DNA of 64,000 nucleotides. It comes from Diplocloster modestus (GTDB lineage Bacteria; Bacillota; Clostridia; Lachnospirales; Lachnospiraceae). The stretch covers positions 1 through 64,000 of the forward strand of contig NZ_JAHQCX010000026.1 of the NCBI RefSeq assembly GCF_019042245.1, given 5' to 3'. Position numbers and translations under genes: made by a program. The notes under the pieces are model-generated. The model was not told the DNA's origin and searched no databases. It was given only the letters and a program-made list of their open reading frames with translations. This document shows, piece by piece, positions 1 to 8,707 of the stretch (its first letter is position 1; each line of letters starts with the position of its first letter).

Positions 1-215
1 CCGACGGGCAAGAGCCTCTGAACCGGGAACACATCCTGTGTTCCTGGTGAATAGGCTCGGTTCCTGAACCCGGCTTTCCGATTTCACTTAGCTGCTGCCA
101 GCGCAAGCCCTTCGCTCTCCCAGGCAGACACCATAGGCCCCGGCGATTTGGCCCCCCCGCAGCTTTTCGCCTGCCCAAACGAACCAACCGCCCTGCGGCT
201 TCCACGCCCCCGGCC
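1..215. other. GC-rich non-coding end with nested hairpin
   Basis: This segment lies downstream of the minus-strand MOSC-MogA gene and runs off the window edge. No convincing gene is seen. Positions 12-58 form a nested inverted repeat: an outer GAGCCT/AGGCTC pair encloses a GGAACACA/TGTGTTCC stem. It could be a leader RNA of a further molybdenum-related gene on the minus strand, or a terminator, but there is no clear T-run and I do not recognise a known riboswitch. Confidence 0.3.
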
Positions 216-1160
216 CTAAATTCCTCCCCCTCTCCCGCACTCAGAAGCAGTCCCCCGCAGCACCGCGATCCCGTGCTCCAGCTCCGGCAGCAGAAATTCC
301 ACGCACTCCCGGACAGCCTTCGGGCTGCCGGGCAGGTTAATGATCAGGGAGCTGCCGCGGATAACGGATACTCCCCGGCTAAGCATCGCCCGCCTGGTAT
401 AGCGCATGGACTCCGCCCGGATCGCTTCCGCTATGCCCGGGGCATTCCGGTGGGCTACGGCCATGGTCGCTTCCGGAGTCACGTCTCTCATGGAAAATCC
501 GGTTCCGCCTGTGGTCAGGATCAGCGATGCCTGTCTTCCATCGCTGAGACGGATCAGCTCGTTTTCCAGTTTTTTCTGGTCGTCCGGCAGCAGCAGCTCC
601 TCGATGACCCGATAACCTGCCTTTGTCAGTAACTCCGTGATCAGGGGACCGCTCTGGTCCCTGCGTTCTCCTGCGGCGCCTTTATCGCTTAAGGTGATGA
701 CCGCTGCGGTAGATCTGGGATCTTTGCTGGACTCATCTATGCTCATCTCATCCCCTGCGTGGATGGTTCCTTCGTGAAGCACCCGGGCGAATACTCCCTG
801 GGTGGGCATGATGCACTCTCCCATTTTTTGATAGATCTGGCAGTGGGTGTGGCATTCCTTGCCGATCTGGGTCATTTCCAGCAGTACTTCCCCGCATCGG
901 AATACGGTGCCCACCGGCAGATTCCGAAAGTCAAAACCGGATACGATCAGGTTTTCTCCGAAAGCACCCGGCTGTACGTCAGCACCCCTGGCCCTGAACT
1001 CTTCGATCCGTTCGTGGGACAGCAGGCTGACCTGGCGGTGCCAATTCCCGGCATGGGCGTCGCCTTCAATCCCCCAGTCTTTACGGAAAAATGCTTCTTC
1101 CACATAGTTTTTTTGGATTCCTCTTCTGTCACTGATACAGATCGCTTTTACGGTTCCCAT
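216..1160 (-). CDS. MOSC domain / MogA-MoaB fusion protein (molybdenum cofactor)
   Basis: A 314-residue two-domain protein. Residues 1 to about 140 are a MOSC domain (GIEGDAHAG and PGAFGENL motifs), a beta-barrel fold found in Moco sulfurases and Moco-carrier proteins. From about residue 150 onward it is a MogA/MoaB molybdopterin-binding domain with the signature TTGGTGFSMRDVTPEAT. MogA-type domains adenylylate molybdopterin before Mo insertion. It is the last gene visible in a minus-strand Moco operon and begins 1 base after moaA ends. MOSC-MogA fusions are common in Clostridia. The fusion suggests coupling of MPT adenylylation to delivery or sulfur-ligand handling of the cofactor, which is inference. 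Confidence 0.88.
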   Translation of the reverse strand: MGTVKAICISDRRGIQKNYVEEAFFRKDWGIEGDAHAGNWHRQVSLLSHERIEEFRARGADVQPGAFGENLIVSGFDFRNLPVGTVFRCGEVLLEMTQIGKECHTHCQIYQKMGECIMPTQGVFARVLHEGTIHAGDEMSIDESSKDPRSTAAVITLSDKGAAGERRDQSGPLITELLTKAGYRVIEELLLPDDQKKLENELIRLSDGRQASLILTTGGTGFSMRDVTPEATMAVAHRNAPGIAEAIRAESMRYTRRAMLSRGVSVIRGSSLIINLPGSPKAVRECVEFLLPELEHGIAVLRGTASECGRGGGI

Positions 1161-1161
1161 G

Positions 1162-2145
1162 TCAGCCTCCTATCCCGGACATCACCCGGGTGTCCTGTTC
1201 CTGTATTTCCTGGAGCTCCCCGAACCGGTGCTCCTTTGGCTTCTGTAAAATGGCCTGATCGATCACATCCGTCAATTCCCGGTCGGAGGCACCGCTTCGC
1301 AGCGGGCCTTTCAGATCCACTCCGTCGGGATAGTACAGGCACAGTTTTAAGAAACCGTCCGACGTCAGCCGCAGCCGGTTGCAGGTGTCGCAGAATTTGT
1401 GGCTGATTGCCTGAATGATTCCGATACAACCCTGCAGATTATTTCCTGTATAATATACCGCCGGGCCATTCCCGCGTTTTTCCTCTATGCTGTGCAGATC
1501 CGGCACGGATTCTTTGATGATGCCTAATACCTGGTCTGCCGGAATGGAGGTGTACTGTTTCCCATAACCGATGGGCATCAGCTCTATGAACCGCACGTCG
1601 ATGGGATACTGCTGACTCAGCTGTACAAAATCCGGGATTTCCACTTCATTGATTCCCTGCATAAGCACACAGTTTATTTTGACCCGCAGACCCATAGTCA
1701 CAGCATCCAGCAGCGCTTTTTTGACCGTCAAAAGGCCGGGGGCGCCTGTAATTTCCCGGAATACGTGCTCCCTTAGGGAGTCCAGGCTTATATTTACACC
1801 GTCTATTCCGATCCGCTTTAATTCCGGCAGATATTCGTCCAGAAGCATTCCATTTGTGGTGACTGTGACCGTTTCTACGCCGGGCAGCTCTTTTAGGTTT
1901 CTCAGAAGCTCCATGCATCCTTTCCGCACAAAGGGCTCGCCGCCGGTTACTTTGAAGTTGTGAACGCCAAGTAATCCCGCGCATTTGCAAATGCGCAGGA
2001 TTTCCTCGTAGCTTAGAATCTGATCATGCAAAATGCTGTCCACTTCTTCCGGCATGCAGTATTTACATCTGAAATTACAGCGATCGGTTACGGAAATCCT
2101 AAGATAATCAATCTTCCTTCCGTACCTGTCTTCGATTATAGACAT
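1162..2145 (-). CDS. moaA: GTP 3',8-cyclase MoaA (radical SAM)
   Basis: Radical SAM enzyme of the first step of molybdenum-cofactor synthesis: with MoaC it converts GTP to cyclic pyranopterin monophosphate. The N-terminus carries the CxxxCxxC cluster motif in VTDRCNFRCKYCMPEE. The C-terminal second [4Fe-4S] site is seen as FCDTCNRLRLTSDG followed by a further Cys (KLCLYY). The protein ends in Gly-Gly, as functional MoaA does. Its 327-residue length is normal. Its start overlaps the end of moaC by 38 bases, consistent with translational coupling in the operon. Confidence 0.95.
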   Translation of the reverse strand: MSIIEDRYGRKIDYLRISVTDRCNFRCKYCMPEEVDSILHDQILSYEEILRICKCAGLLGVHNFKVTGGEPFVRKGCMELLRNLKELPGVETVTVTTNGMLLDEYLPELKRIGIDGVNISLDSLREHVFREITGAPGLLTVKKALLDAVTMGLRVKINCVLMQGINEVEIPDFVQLSQQYPIDVRFIELMPIGYGKQYTSIPADQVLGIIKESVPDLHSIEEKRGNGPAVYYTGNNLQGCIGIIQAISHKFCDTCNRLRLTSDGFLKLCLYYPDGVDLKGPLRSGASDRELTDVIDQAILQKPKEHRFGELQEIQEQDTRVMSGIGG

Positions 2146-2602
2146 CCCCGCTTTTTCCTCCGGTTTTCTTTTGTAAGTATATCTGACCGATTTCCATTCC
2201 CTTATCCAGCGCCTTGCACATATCGTATATGGTCAGAAGCGCGATGCTGACACCGGTTATGGCCTCCATCTCCACTCCCGTCCTTCCGAATGTCCGTGCG
2301 GTACAGGACGCTTCTATCTCCCGGGTCATGGGGTATAGTTTAAAATCCAGCGTTACTTTTGTCAGATTTATATTGTGGGTCAGCGGGATCAGATCCGAGG
2401 TCTTCTTCGCGCCGGTGATTCCGGCGATCCTGGCCACCCCCAGCACGTCCCCTTTGGACATGCTCCCCTGCTGCACAGCCTGGTAGGTTTCTTCGTTCAT
2501 CTGGATCCGGCCTACCGCCACAGCTTCCCGCTGGGTTTCCGCCTTTTCTCCCACATCCACCATCCGTGCATTTCCCTGTTCATCAAAATGTGTCAATTCC
2601 AT
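2108..2602 (-). CDS. moaC: Cyclic pyranopterin monophosphate synthase MoaC
   Basis: 164-residue MoaC, the partner of MoaA, which rearranges 3',8-cyclo-GTP to cyclic pyranopterin monophosphate. Typical family segments are MVDVGEK near the N-terminus, SDLIPLTHN in the middle and GVEMEAITGVSIALLTIYDMCKA near the C-terminus (shown here only as landmarks). It sits between the MoeA/MogA-like gene and moaA. An upstream TATCTACCTATTCTCC on the plus strand corresponds to a GGAG ribosome-binding site on the coding strand. Confidence 0.95.
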   Translation of the reverse strand: MELTHFDEQGNARMVDVGEKAETQREAVAVGRIQMNEETYQAVQQGSMSKGDVLGVARIAGITGAKKTSDLIPLTHNINLTKVTLDFKLYPMTREIEASCTARTFGRTGVEMEAITGVSIALLTIYDMCKALDKGMEIGQIYLQKKTGGKSGDVYNRRQVRKED

Positions 2603-2608
2603 ATCTAC

Positions 2609-3634
2609 CTATTCTCCTTTCCCAAAACCGCAGTTTGGAAATGTGCAGACCGGACAGGAAAGGCACAGGCCTCCCTGTCCCAATACCTGGAGATCTTCCC
2701 TTTGTATTCTGTCATCTGCCATCAGCCGCGGCAGTACCAGATCAAAAATCGTACGTTTCGCATACATGACGCAGCCGGGCAGTCCCGCGATGGGAATCCG
2801 GCCATCGTAGTAAGCCAGCATAAACATGGCTCCCGGCAGTACCGGTGCTCCATAACTCACCACATCCGCCCCAGTATTTTTGATCGCCAGCGGAGTTCTG
2901 TCATCGGGATCAACACTCATTCCACCCGTACAGATAATCAGTTCCGCTCCCTTTGCGATAAAATCCAGAATTCCCTGTGTGATCTGCTCATGCCTGTCAT
3001 CCAGAATCAGGGTGCCGATCACTTCCGCATCGTATTCGGCCAATTTCTCCAAAATCACTGGCGTAAATTTGTCCTGAATCCGTCCATGATACACTTCGCT
3101 GCCCGTTGTAATAATCGCAGTCTTTTTACGCGCAAACGGTTTTAAATCCAGTATCGGTTTCTCTCCTGCAGCCTCTTTCGCCGCTTCCATCTTTTCTTCC
3201 TGAATAACCAGCGGTATGATTCGTGTCCCCGCCAGCTTGTCCCCTTTTTTTACCGGAAAGTTGCCGTGCCTGGTGGCAATGATCATCTCTCCTAATGAGT
3301 TCACCGCCTTCAATTTCCTGCCATCTACTTTCAGCAGGCCGTCACAGGCGGCGATCAATTCGATCTTCCCCTCCTTGGCCTGAGTACGTTCCATATTTTG
3401 TCCTTTGCAGATCGCGCATAAGATTTCCGCCGCTTCATTTTCATGGAGCATTCCTTCCTGCTTTTCCCATATGTATAAATGCTCCTTCCCCACACTGAGC
3501 AGCACCGGAATATCTTCTTTTGTCACCACGTGCCCTTTGCGGAACACCGCATCTTTTGTCACACCAGGAATGATCTGGGTGATATCATGACACAGGACCT
3601 GTCCCACCGCATCTTCTGTTCGAATGAGTTTCAA
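2609..3634 (-). CDS. Molybdopterin-binding protein (MoeA/MogA-like)
   Basis: About 341 residues if it starts at the TTG at 3634, which follows a GAGGGGG ribosome-binding site; the frame is open further up to an ATG at 3721, but that extension looks non-coding. The central region has the MoCF_biosynth fold: TTGSEVYHGRI, then ICTGGMSVDPDDRTPLAI. The C-terminus ends with a Cys pair and a Cys close by (SCPVCTFPNC), typical of the clostridial 'molybdopterin-binding protein' family often encoded beside moaA/moaC. Likely involved in Mo insertion or in using the cofactor for molybdenum hydroxylases. First visible gene of the operon. Confidence 0.8.
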   Translation of the reverse strand: MKLIRTEDAVGQVLCHDITQIIPGVTKDAVFRKGHVVTKEDIPVLLSVGKEHLYIWEKQEGMLHENEAAEILCAICKGQNMERTQAKEGKIELIAACDGLLKVDGRKLKAVNSLGEMIIATRHGNFPVKKGDKLAGTRIIPLVIQEEKMEAAKEAAGEKPILDLKPFARKKTAIITTGSEVYHGRIQDKFTPVILEKLAEYDAEVIGTLILDDRHEQITQGILDFIAKGAELIICTGGMSVDPDDRTPLAIKNTGADVVSYGAPVLPGAMFMLAYYDGRIPIAGLPGCVMYAKRTIFDLVLPRLMADDRIQREDLQVLGQGGLCLSCPVCTFPNCGFGKGE

Positions 3635-3788
3635 GGCATCCCCCTCTTTTCTCTTCTTTATTCTCATTTGAGAATAACGGTTATTTATTACAATCATACA
3701 TGATTCGGGAGGGCAATGCAACCGAATTTGGCTTTGTTGCCCCGCAAAAACCGTGGTAATTTCTGGTGCGGCGCCCTGCGTATTCCAG

Positions 3789-4049
3789 TTAAATACCGCA
3801 CTTTACCAGTACCTTTTCGATATCCACATCCACGAGAATGATATCCGCGCCGATCTGCTTTACCTGGCACCAGGGAATCACATATTCCATATCCCGTCCA
3901 AACAGGCAGAAACCTTTTCCCGGTCCTGGAATAATCAGTGCGCGGACACAGCCGGTCTTGATGTCAAAATCAATATCGATCACACAACCCAGTCGGGCAC
4001 AGTCACATATATTAATCACTTCTTTTTGTTTTAATTCATATACCCGCAT
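3789..4049 (-). CDS. PRC-barrel protein, YlmC/YmxH family
   Basis: 86-residue single PRC-barrel domain protein. The sequence pattern (MRVYELKQKEVINI, then CARLGCVIDIDFD, then VIPWCQVKQIGADIILVD) matches the YlmC/YmxH family, usually annotated as sporulation-related in endospore-forming Firmicutes. Its molecular role is unknown. It stands alone between the Moco operon and the hydrogenase and supports a spore-former origin of the window. Confidence 0.8.
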   Translation of the reverse strand: MRVYELKQKEVINICDCARLGCVIDIDFDIKTGCVRALIIPGPGKGFCLFGRDMEYVIPWCQVKQIGADIILVDVDIEKVLVKCGI

Positions 4050-4141
4050 GAAAAGCCCCGCTTATTCTTGCTATGTTTTATATATATGTCGCGGGCCGGG
4101 TAATGATACCTGGTTCGGATTTTATAGCAAGATTTATGAAA

Positions 4142-4281
4142 CTTCATATTTCCGTATTTGTTAAATTTTCTGGTCACTCCCGGCGTATGGCTGGCCGTGC
4201 CGCTGGCGGAAGCGGCCACGATGGTGATCGCGCTTATTTTCCTTTCCAAAGAAAAAGCGTTTCTGCTTTTTACCTCTGGGT
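4142..4281 (+). pseudogene. Possible remnant of a MATE efflux transporter C-terminus
   Basis: In one plus-strand frame the DNA reads VTPGVWLAVPLAEAATM followed by VIALIFLSKEK and a stop. The hydrophobic helix with the pattern GVWLAVPLAE resembles the last helix of MATE-family multidrug exporters. There is no upstream body of the gene. The remnant overlaps the terminator of the hydrogenase gene. Short and therefore tentative. Confidence 0.3.
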
Positions 4282-4299
4282 AAAAAGCAGAAAACGCTT
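4246..4299 (-). terminator. Rho-independent terminator of the hydrogenase gene
   Basis: Near-perfect inverted repeat AAGCGTTT-c-TGCTTTTTA (4255-4272) against TAAAAAGCA-g-AAAACGCTT (4281-4299). Read on the minus strand it is followed by TTTTTCTTT, as expected for an intrinsic terminator about 30 bases after the stop of the hydrogenase gene. Confidence 0.8.
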
Positions 4300-4329
4300 C
4301 AATATTAAACAACTTATTCCGGTATCGGA

Positions 4330-5832
4330 TCAGGGCAGTTCGATTTCTTCTAATTCTTTCGCCGGGATCGGTTTTGAGGATGCTTTTACGAATTTCTTAA
4401 CCTCCACCGTTGCCTTGTTAATCGGGATATTGGTTCCCGCGCCGGCCACGCAGCCGCCGGGACAGGCCATACCCTCTATCAGACAGCCGTTCTTCCTGCC
4501 GGCCTTTGCCAGCATCAGCATCTTCTTACATTCTTCCAGGCCTTCCGCATGTTCAATCAGCACATCCACATCCGGATAGTATTCATTCACGCATTTTTCG
4601 ATCGCCTCGGCAACCCCTCCGGCGATGGCATAGCCACGGCCCGCTCCGGTCGCGTCATGCATGGAAACCTCTTTGTCATATTCGTCCAGGTTAATTCCCT
4701 TCGCGTCGAACATACCCAACAGCTCTTCAAAGGTAATAACAAAATCCACATCGCTGCGCACCGTTCTTCTGGAAGCCTCCAGTTTCTTAGACGCACACGG
4801 CCCGATAAACACGACCTTGGCATCCGGATGCTTCTGCTTGATCGTTCTGGCTGTCGCCACCATCGGAGTCAGGGAATTCGACACACTGTCAATCATCTCC
4901 GGGAAAAACTTCTTCGCCATCATAGACCAGGAAGGACAGCAGGAAGTCAGCAGGAACGGCAGCTCCTCGGTCACCACTTTCTCTACATAGTGATGCGCCT
5001 CCGTCACACAGCCCACATCCGCGCCCATGGCCACTTCATATACCTTGCTGAAGCCCAGCTCCAAAAGGGCGGCCTTCACTTTCTTCTGGTTATTCTCCGG
5101 TCCGAACTGGCCGATAATCGCGGGAGCCACCTCCGCGATTACCTCCCCGCCATTTTTCATGCAGCGGATCAGCTGGAACAGCTGTGACTTATCGGCAATC
5201 GCGCCAAAGGGGCAGCTGACCATACACTGGCCGCAGGAAACACACATATTCGTGTTGATCTTCGCCCGGCCCAGATCATCCGACTCAATGGCTTTGATCC
5301 CGCAAGCCGCCGCGCAGGGACGGATCTTCCTGGCGATCGCGTCATATGGACAGGCCGCTTTACATCTGCCGCACTGTATACACTTCTCCTGATCAATAAA
5401 AGACTTGCCATTCACAAAGGAAATCGCGCCTTTGGGACATACCTCCTGGCAGGGATGGGCAATACAGCCCTGGCATTCGTTGCTGACTTCCATCTTATTA
5501 TCCGCGCATGAGTTACAGGCAGAAGGAATCACCTGCATAAGCGGCGGTTCATAATATTTCTGATCAATATTGCTCAGTTCAATTCCATCTGTGATATGTA
5601 CCGGCTTGTCCTCCGGCCGCAGGGACATTCCCATCGCCAGCCGGACCCGTTCGGAAGCAATCGCCCGTTCTCTATAAATACTCTCCCGATACAAAGGCAC
5701 ATCACCCGGGGTAATTTTATAGGGAATCGCCTCAATATCGTTATTCACATTTTCCGAAGCATAAGCTACTTTTGCAACCTCCGTAAATACCTGATGGCGC
5801 AGTTTACGAACGGGGGTTTCCAGTCCTCTCAT
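4330..5832 (-). CDS. Monomeric [FeFe] hydrogenase, group B type
   Basis: 500-residue cytoplasmic [FeFe] hydrogenase, catalysing reversible proton reduction with ferredoxin. Three Cys-rich ferredoxin-type clusters occupy roughly residues 105-205 (CQGCIAHPCQEVCP, CIQCGRCKAACP, CVSCGQCMVSCP). The H-cluster domain has L1 TSCCPSW near 294, L2 GPCASKKLEA near 342 and L3 GMACPGGCVAGAG near 453. L2 lacks the Met of the classical MPCxxKxxE, and L3 ends GAG rather than GGGQP; both fit the group B family rather than canonical HydA1. It is a single gene with its own terminator. Redox partner not encoded nearby. Confidence 0.9.
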   Translation of the reverse strand: MRGLETPVRKLRHQVFTEVAKVAYASENVNNDIEAIPYKITPGDVPLYRESIYRERAIASERVRLAMGMSLRPEDKPVHITDGIELSNIDQKYYEPPLMQVIPSACNSCADNKMEVSNECQGCIAHPCQEVCPKGAISFVNGKSFIDQEKCIQCGRCKAACPYDAIARKIRPCAAACGIKAIESDDLGRAKINTNMCVSCGQCMVSCPFGAIADKSQLFQLIRCMKNGGEVIAEVAPAIIGQFGPENNQKKVKAALLELGFSKVYEVAMGADVGCVTEAHHYVEKVVTEELPFLLTSCCPSWSMMAKKFFPEMIDSVSNSLTPMVATARTIKQKHPDAKVVFIGPCASKKLEASRRTVRSDVDFVITFEELLGMFDAKGINLDEYDKEVSMHDATGAGRGYAIAGGVAEAIEKCVNEYYPDVDVLIEHAEGLEECKKMLMLAKAGRKNGCLIEGMACPGGCVAGAGTNIPINKATVEVKKFVKASSKPIPAKELEEIELP

Positions 5833-5895
5833 TCTTTCGTACCTCCTAAAATTTCATTTTCGACAATATTTTATCACACTTCGTCCTAAAATGGG

Positions 5896-5944
5896 AAAAA
5901 ATTTTACAGGAGGCGTTTCATCCTCACGGGTGTTACGCCTCCTG
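5896..5944 (-). terminator. Terminator of the Gfo/Idh/MocA gene
   Basis: Inverted repeat CAGGAGGCG (5907-5915) / CGCCTCCTG (5936-5944). On the minus strand the stem is followed by an A/T tract ending in TTTTTT (plus 5896-5905), about 50 bases past the stop of the oxidoreductase. Confidence 0.75.
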
Positions 5945-5995
5945 CATTAAATTATCTGATTTTCCGACGGTCCCTCTTGTCTCCCGTCTTTCAAT

Positions 5996-7111
5996 CTAAA
6001 TTCTCCGCTCGTCCCCCCATCCCGGGTTCATAAGCATCGCTTCTGTTCTCTCGAATGTGCTGGAAATGTTCTGGGCGTTTCCTTCCTGGGCGGAAATATT
6101 AAGCGCCTCCAGTACATTTAATGTGTGATAGCCAAAGTCCGCACTCAGACGCTGGTTCCGGTGCTCCAGTATCGCAGAGGCCATATCGGCCACGCCGATT
6201 CCGCGCATATCTTTCTTATATTCGAAGATACAGGGGATGTCGGACCAGTCCGGATCTCCTTTTCTCCGGTACTGAATCTTACCGGAAAAACCGCAGGGGG
6301 TGGGGATAACAAGGGTACCCTCCGTACCGTAAATCTCTACGCTGTCATCCATACGTGTGGCATCCACATCGAAGGAATGATGAATAGTCGCAACGACTCC
6401 ATTTTCCATGGTCAGGATTCCGGCAAGATAAGTGGGAACTTCCACCTGGATTTTGGTGCCGTACAGGGGTTCACTGGTGATAGTGCGCTCCTCATGCACT
6501 TTTTTTGCGGAGCACATAACGCTGTCCACCGGCCCCAGCAGATAAGTCAGACCGGCTACATAGTAGGGCGCCACATCGTATAATGGGCCAGCTCCTTTGT
6601 GATACAAAAAGGCCGGATTGGGATGCCAGGATTCCGGGCCCCCTGTCAGGATATGGCTGATGGCTCCGAAAGGCCGGCCGATCCACCCCTCGTCGATGAG
6701 TTTACGGGCGGTCTGCATACCGCTTCCCAATACCGTGTCGGGCGCACTGGTCAGCATTTTGTTATTCCTGGCCGCCAGTTCTACCAGACGGCGGCCGTCT
6801 CCGGTGTTCAGGGCCAGGGGCTTTTCTACATAGGTGTGTTTTCCCGCCAGCAGCGCCTGTTCACAGATCTGCGCGTGCTGTCCCGGCTGTGTCAGGACTA
6901 CCACGATGTCGATCTCCGGGATGGCAAGAAGTTCTTCGCTGCTTTTACACACTCTGGGAATGTGAAATTGCTCCGCGCGAAGATTAGCAGACTCCTCTTT
7001 TATGTCTGTAACCGCAATCACCTGCGTATGATTAAAGATTCCGCACAGATTTTCCAAATATTTCTCGCTGATATTTCCGCACCCAATGACTCCAACGTTT
7101 ACTTTTTCCAT
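5996..7111 (-). CDS. Gfo/Idh/MocA family oxidoreductase
   Basis: 371-residue NAD(P)-dependent sugar or inositol dehydrogenase-like protein. An N-terminal Rossmann fold begins NVGVIGCGNISEKY; the family EKPLALN motif, carrying the catalytic Lys, sits near residue 97. The C-terminal alpha/beta domain includes an H-rich substrate region (TIHHSFDVDATR). The substrate cannot be read from sequence, but the neighbouring LacI regulator, isomerase and aldo/keto reductase suggest sugar or polyol oxidation. It has its own promoter with a palindromic operator over the start site (7276-7287), so it is likely repressed in the absence of an inducer. Confidence 0.85.
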   Translation of the reverse strand: MEKVNVGVIGCGNISEKYLENLCGIFNHTQVIAVTDIKEESANLRAEQFHIPRVCKSSEELLAIPEIDIVVVLTQPGQHAQICEQALLAGKHTYVEKPLALNTGDGRRLVELAARNNKMLTSAPDTVLGSGMQTARKLIDEGWIGRPFGAISHILTGGPESWHPNPAFLYHKGAGPLYDVAPYYVAGLTYLLGPVDSVMCSAKKVHEERTITSEPLYGTKIQVEVPTYLAGILTMENGVVATIHHSFDVDATRMDDSVEIYGTEGTLVIPTPCGFSGKIQYRRKGDPDWSDIPCIFEYKKDMRGIGVADMASAILEHRNQRLSADFGYHTLNVLEALNISAQEGNAQNISSTFERTEAMLMNPGWGDERRI

Positions 7112-7661
7112 ACCTTGCCTCCATTTGCCGCTTCTGGGCGGCAGATTCCATTATATTTTTTACCTAATACTACGTCTCTCTGTTATCCGGCTGTTTTATC
7201 TGACTGCTAAGGACTGTTTCTCTTCTGATTTATCAGCTTCTTTCTTTTTCATGAAACACCCAAATATTTTCATATTTTTCATGAAAATATAGTAGCACAA
7301 TCCCCAAAATCAGTCAATTAGGTTTCGCAAAATATTACAGGATTTCTTATAATTTGATCTTTTGCATAAAAGAATCCTCCTGGTTTTGTGCACTATGTAG
7401 GTAGTTATCTACCTGTAAAATTACGGATTCACTTAGAATCAGCAAAATAGGTTCCTGCAATTTTGTCCCTTCTGCCGCAGCCGATCCGCTCCGTTCTATC
7501 GTGATTCTATCAGGATGTAATTTTACATTGTTTTGTAAGATTTTTCACCCGAACACTAGGCAGTGAACGAATTACATGCTATAATGAACAAAAGTTTTCC
7601 ATTTATTTCCGTTTATTTTCCTGATAAATGGAGCATTATTTTTGAGAAGGCGGTGTTTCAG
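7112..7661. other. Divergent intergenic region between oxidoreductase and LacI regulator
   Basis: About 550 AT-rich bases. Besides the operators at 7247-7287 it contains a TATAAT-like box at 7348-7353 on the plus strand that could serve the regulator gene. The plus frame is open from 7563 but the residues before 7662 do not resemble a LacI N-terminus, so I treat that part as untranslated. Confidence 0.5.
7276..7317 (-). promoter_or_regulatory. Promoter and operator of the Gfo/Idh/MocA gene
   Basis: On the minus strand TTGACT (7312-7317), 17 bases, then TACTAT (7289-7294). A perfect 12-bp palindrome TTTTCATGAAAA (7276-7287) lies immediately after the -10 box, as expected for a repressor site. 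A second copy, TTTCATGAAA (7247-7256), lies further downstream. The same palindrome recurs at 9635-9646. Confidence 0.7.
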
Positions 7662-8702
7662 ATGAGCCCAAAACGACAGAAAGCAACGATCACAGACGTC
7701 GCAAACCATGCCGGAGTTTCTGTTGCGACTGTTTCCAGAGTCTTTAATCACAAAGGTATCGTCAATGAAGATACGTATCGTCAAGTCATGGAATCCGCGC
7801 AGGCACTGAATTATCAGAAAAGTGCCGCTGCTCCGGCTCCCATCCCGGCCGACAGCCGGCGTTCCGAAAAGGATCTGCTCATTATCAATATCCCCTCCCT
7901 GAGCAACCCGTTTTATAATGAAATCGTTAAGGGCGCCAAGGCGGCGGCCGAGCTCCACGATTACGATATGCTGCTTAACCAGGGGCATATCAATGAGGGG
8001 AATCTCTCATCGATCATGCACATGCTGTCCAGGGTAAATGCAAAAGGAATTATCACGCTGAATCATTTAACCGCTGATGTAGTGCGGACTCTATCCGCCT
8101 CTTTCCCTCTGGTACAGTGCTGTGAATTTGAAGAGTATTCGCCGGTGTCCACTGTGGGAATCGATGATCTTCTCTCATCCAAAAATGCCATGGATTACAT
8201 TTTGTCCACCGGTCACCGGAAAATCGCTCTTGTCAACGGGCCCATGGAATACAAATATGCCCGCCACCGCAAAGAGGGTTATCTGAAAGCATTGGAAAGC
8301 GCCGGGATCGAGGTGAATCCCGATTGGATGATTCAGCTTCCGGAAATCAACGCAGATATGGCCTTTTCCTCCGTGGCCAAGCTTCTGACCATGCCCAATC
8401 CGCCGGATGCCTTCTTCGCCGTATCCGATATGTGCGCGGCCGCGGTGATCCGCGCCACGAAGCATACGAATTACCGGGTGCCCGAAGATATTATCGTGGT
8501 CGGTTTTGATAATGTAGACATTTCCAGCATAACCATGCCCTCCATTACCACTGTCAATCAGCCCAAATTCCAGCTGGGCTATATCTCCTGCGAACTGATG
8601 CATGAGAAACTGACGAATCCTTCCGCGGAGACGAAGCATATGGTATTGAATACCGAGCTGATTATACGGGAATCTACGGCTATTCCGGTGATGCGGGGAT
8701 AG
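7662..8702 (+). CDS. LacI family transcriptional regulator
   Basis: 346 residues from the ATG at 7662, preceded by AGAAGGCGG; an in-frame start at 7563 is possible but would precede the DNA-binding head. Residues 6-55 form the LacI helix-turn-helix (ATITDVANHAGVSVATVSRVFN). The remainder is a periplasmic-binding-like effector domain (VGFDNVDISSITMPSITTV near the end). It probably binds the TTTTCATGAAAA palindromes at 7247-7287 and 9635-9646 and controls the adjacent oxidoreductase, aldo/keto reductase and isomerase. The operators lack the usual central CG of LacI sites, so this pairing is inference. Confidence 0.9.
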   Translation: MSPKRQKATITDVANHAGVSVATVSRVFNHKGIVNEDTYRQVMESAQALNYQKSAAAPAPIPADSRRSEKDLLIINIPSLSNPFYNEIVKGAKAAAELHDYDMLLNQGHINEGNLSSIMHMLSRVNAKGIITLNHLTADVVRTLSASFPLVQCCEFEEYSPVSTVGIDDLLSSKNAMDYILSTGHRKIALVNGPMEYKYARHRKEGYLKALESAGIEVNPDWMIQLPEINADMAFSSVAKLLTMPNPPDAFFAVSDMCAAAVIRATKHTNYRVPEDIIVVGFDNVDISSITMPSITTVNQPKFQLGYISCELMHEKLTNPSAETKHMVLNTELIIRESTAIPVMRG

Positions 8703-8707
8703 CTGTT

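Noticed and set aside
4073..4579. 168-residue plus-strand frame antisense to the hydrogenase end
   Set aside because: It runs through the terminator and antisense to clear hydrogenase coding; only the short MATE-like remnant in another frame has family character.
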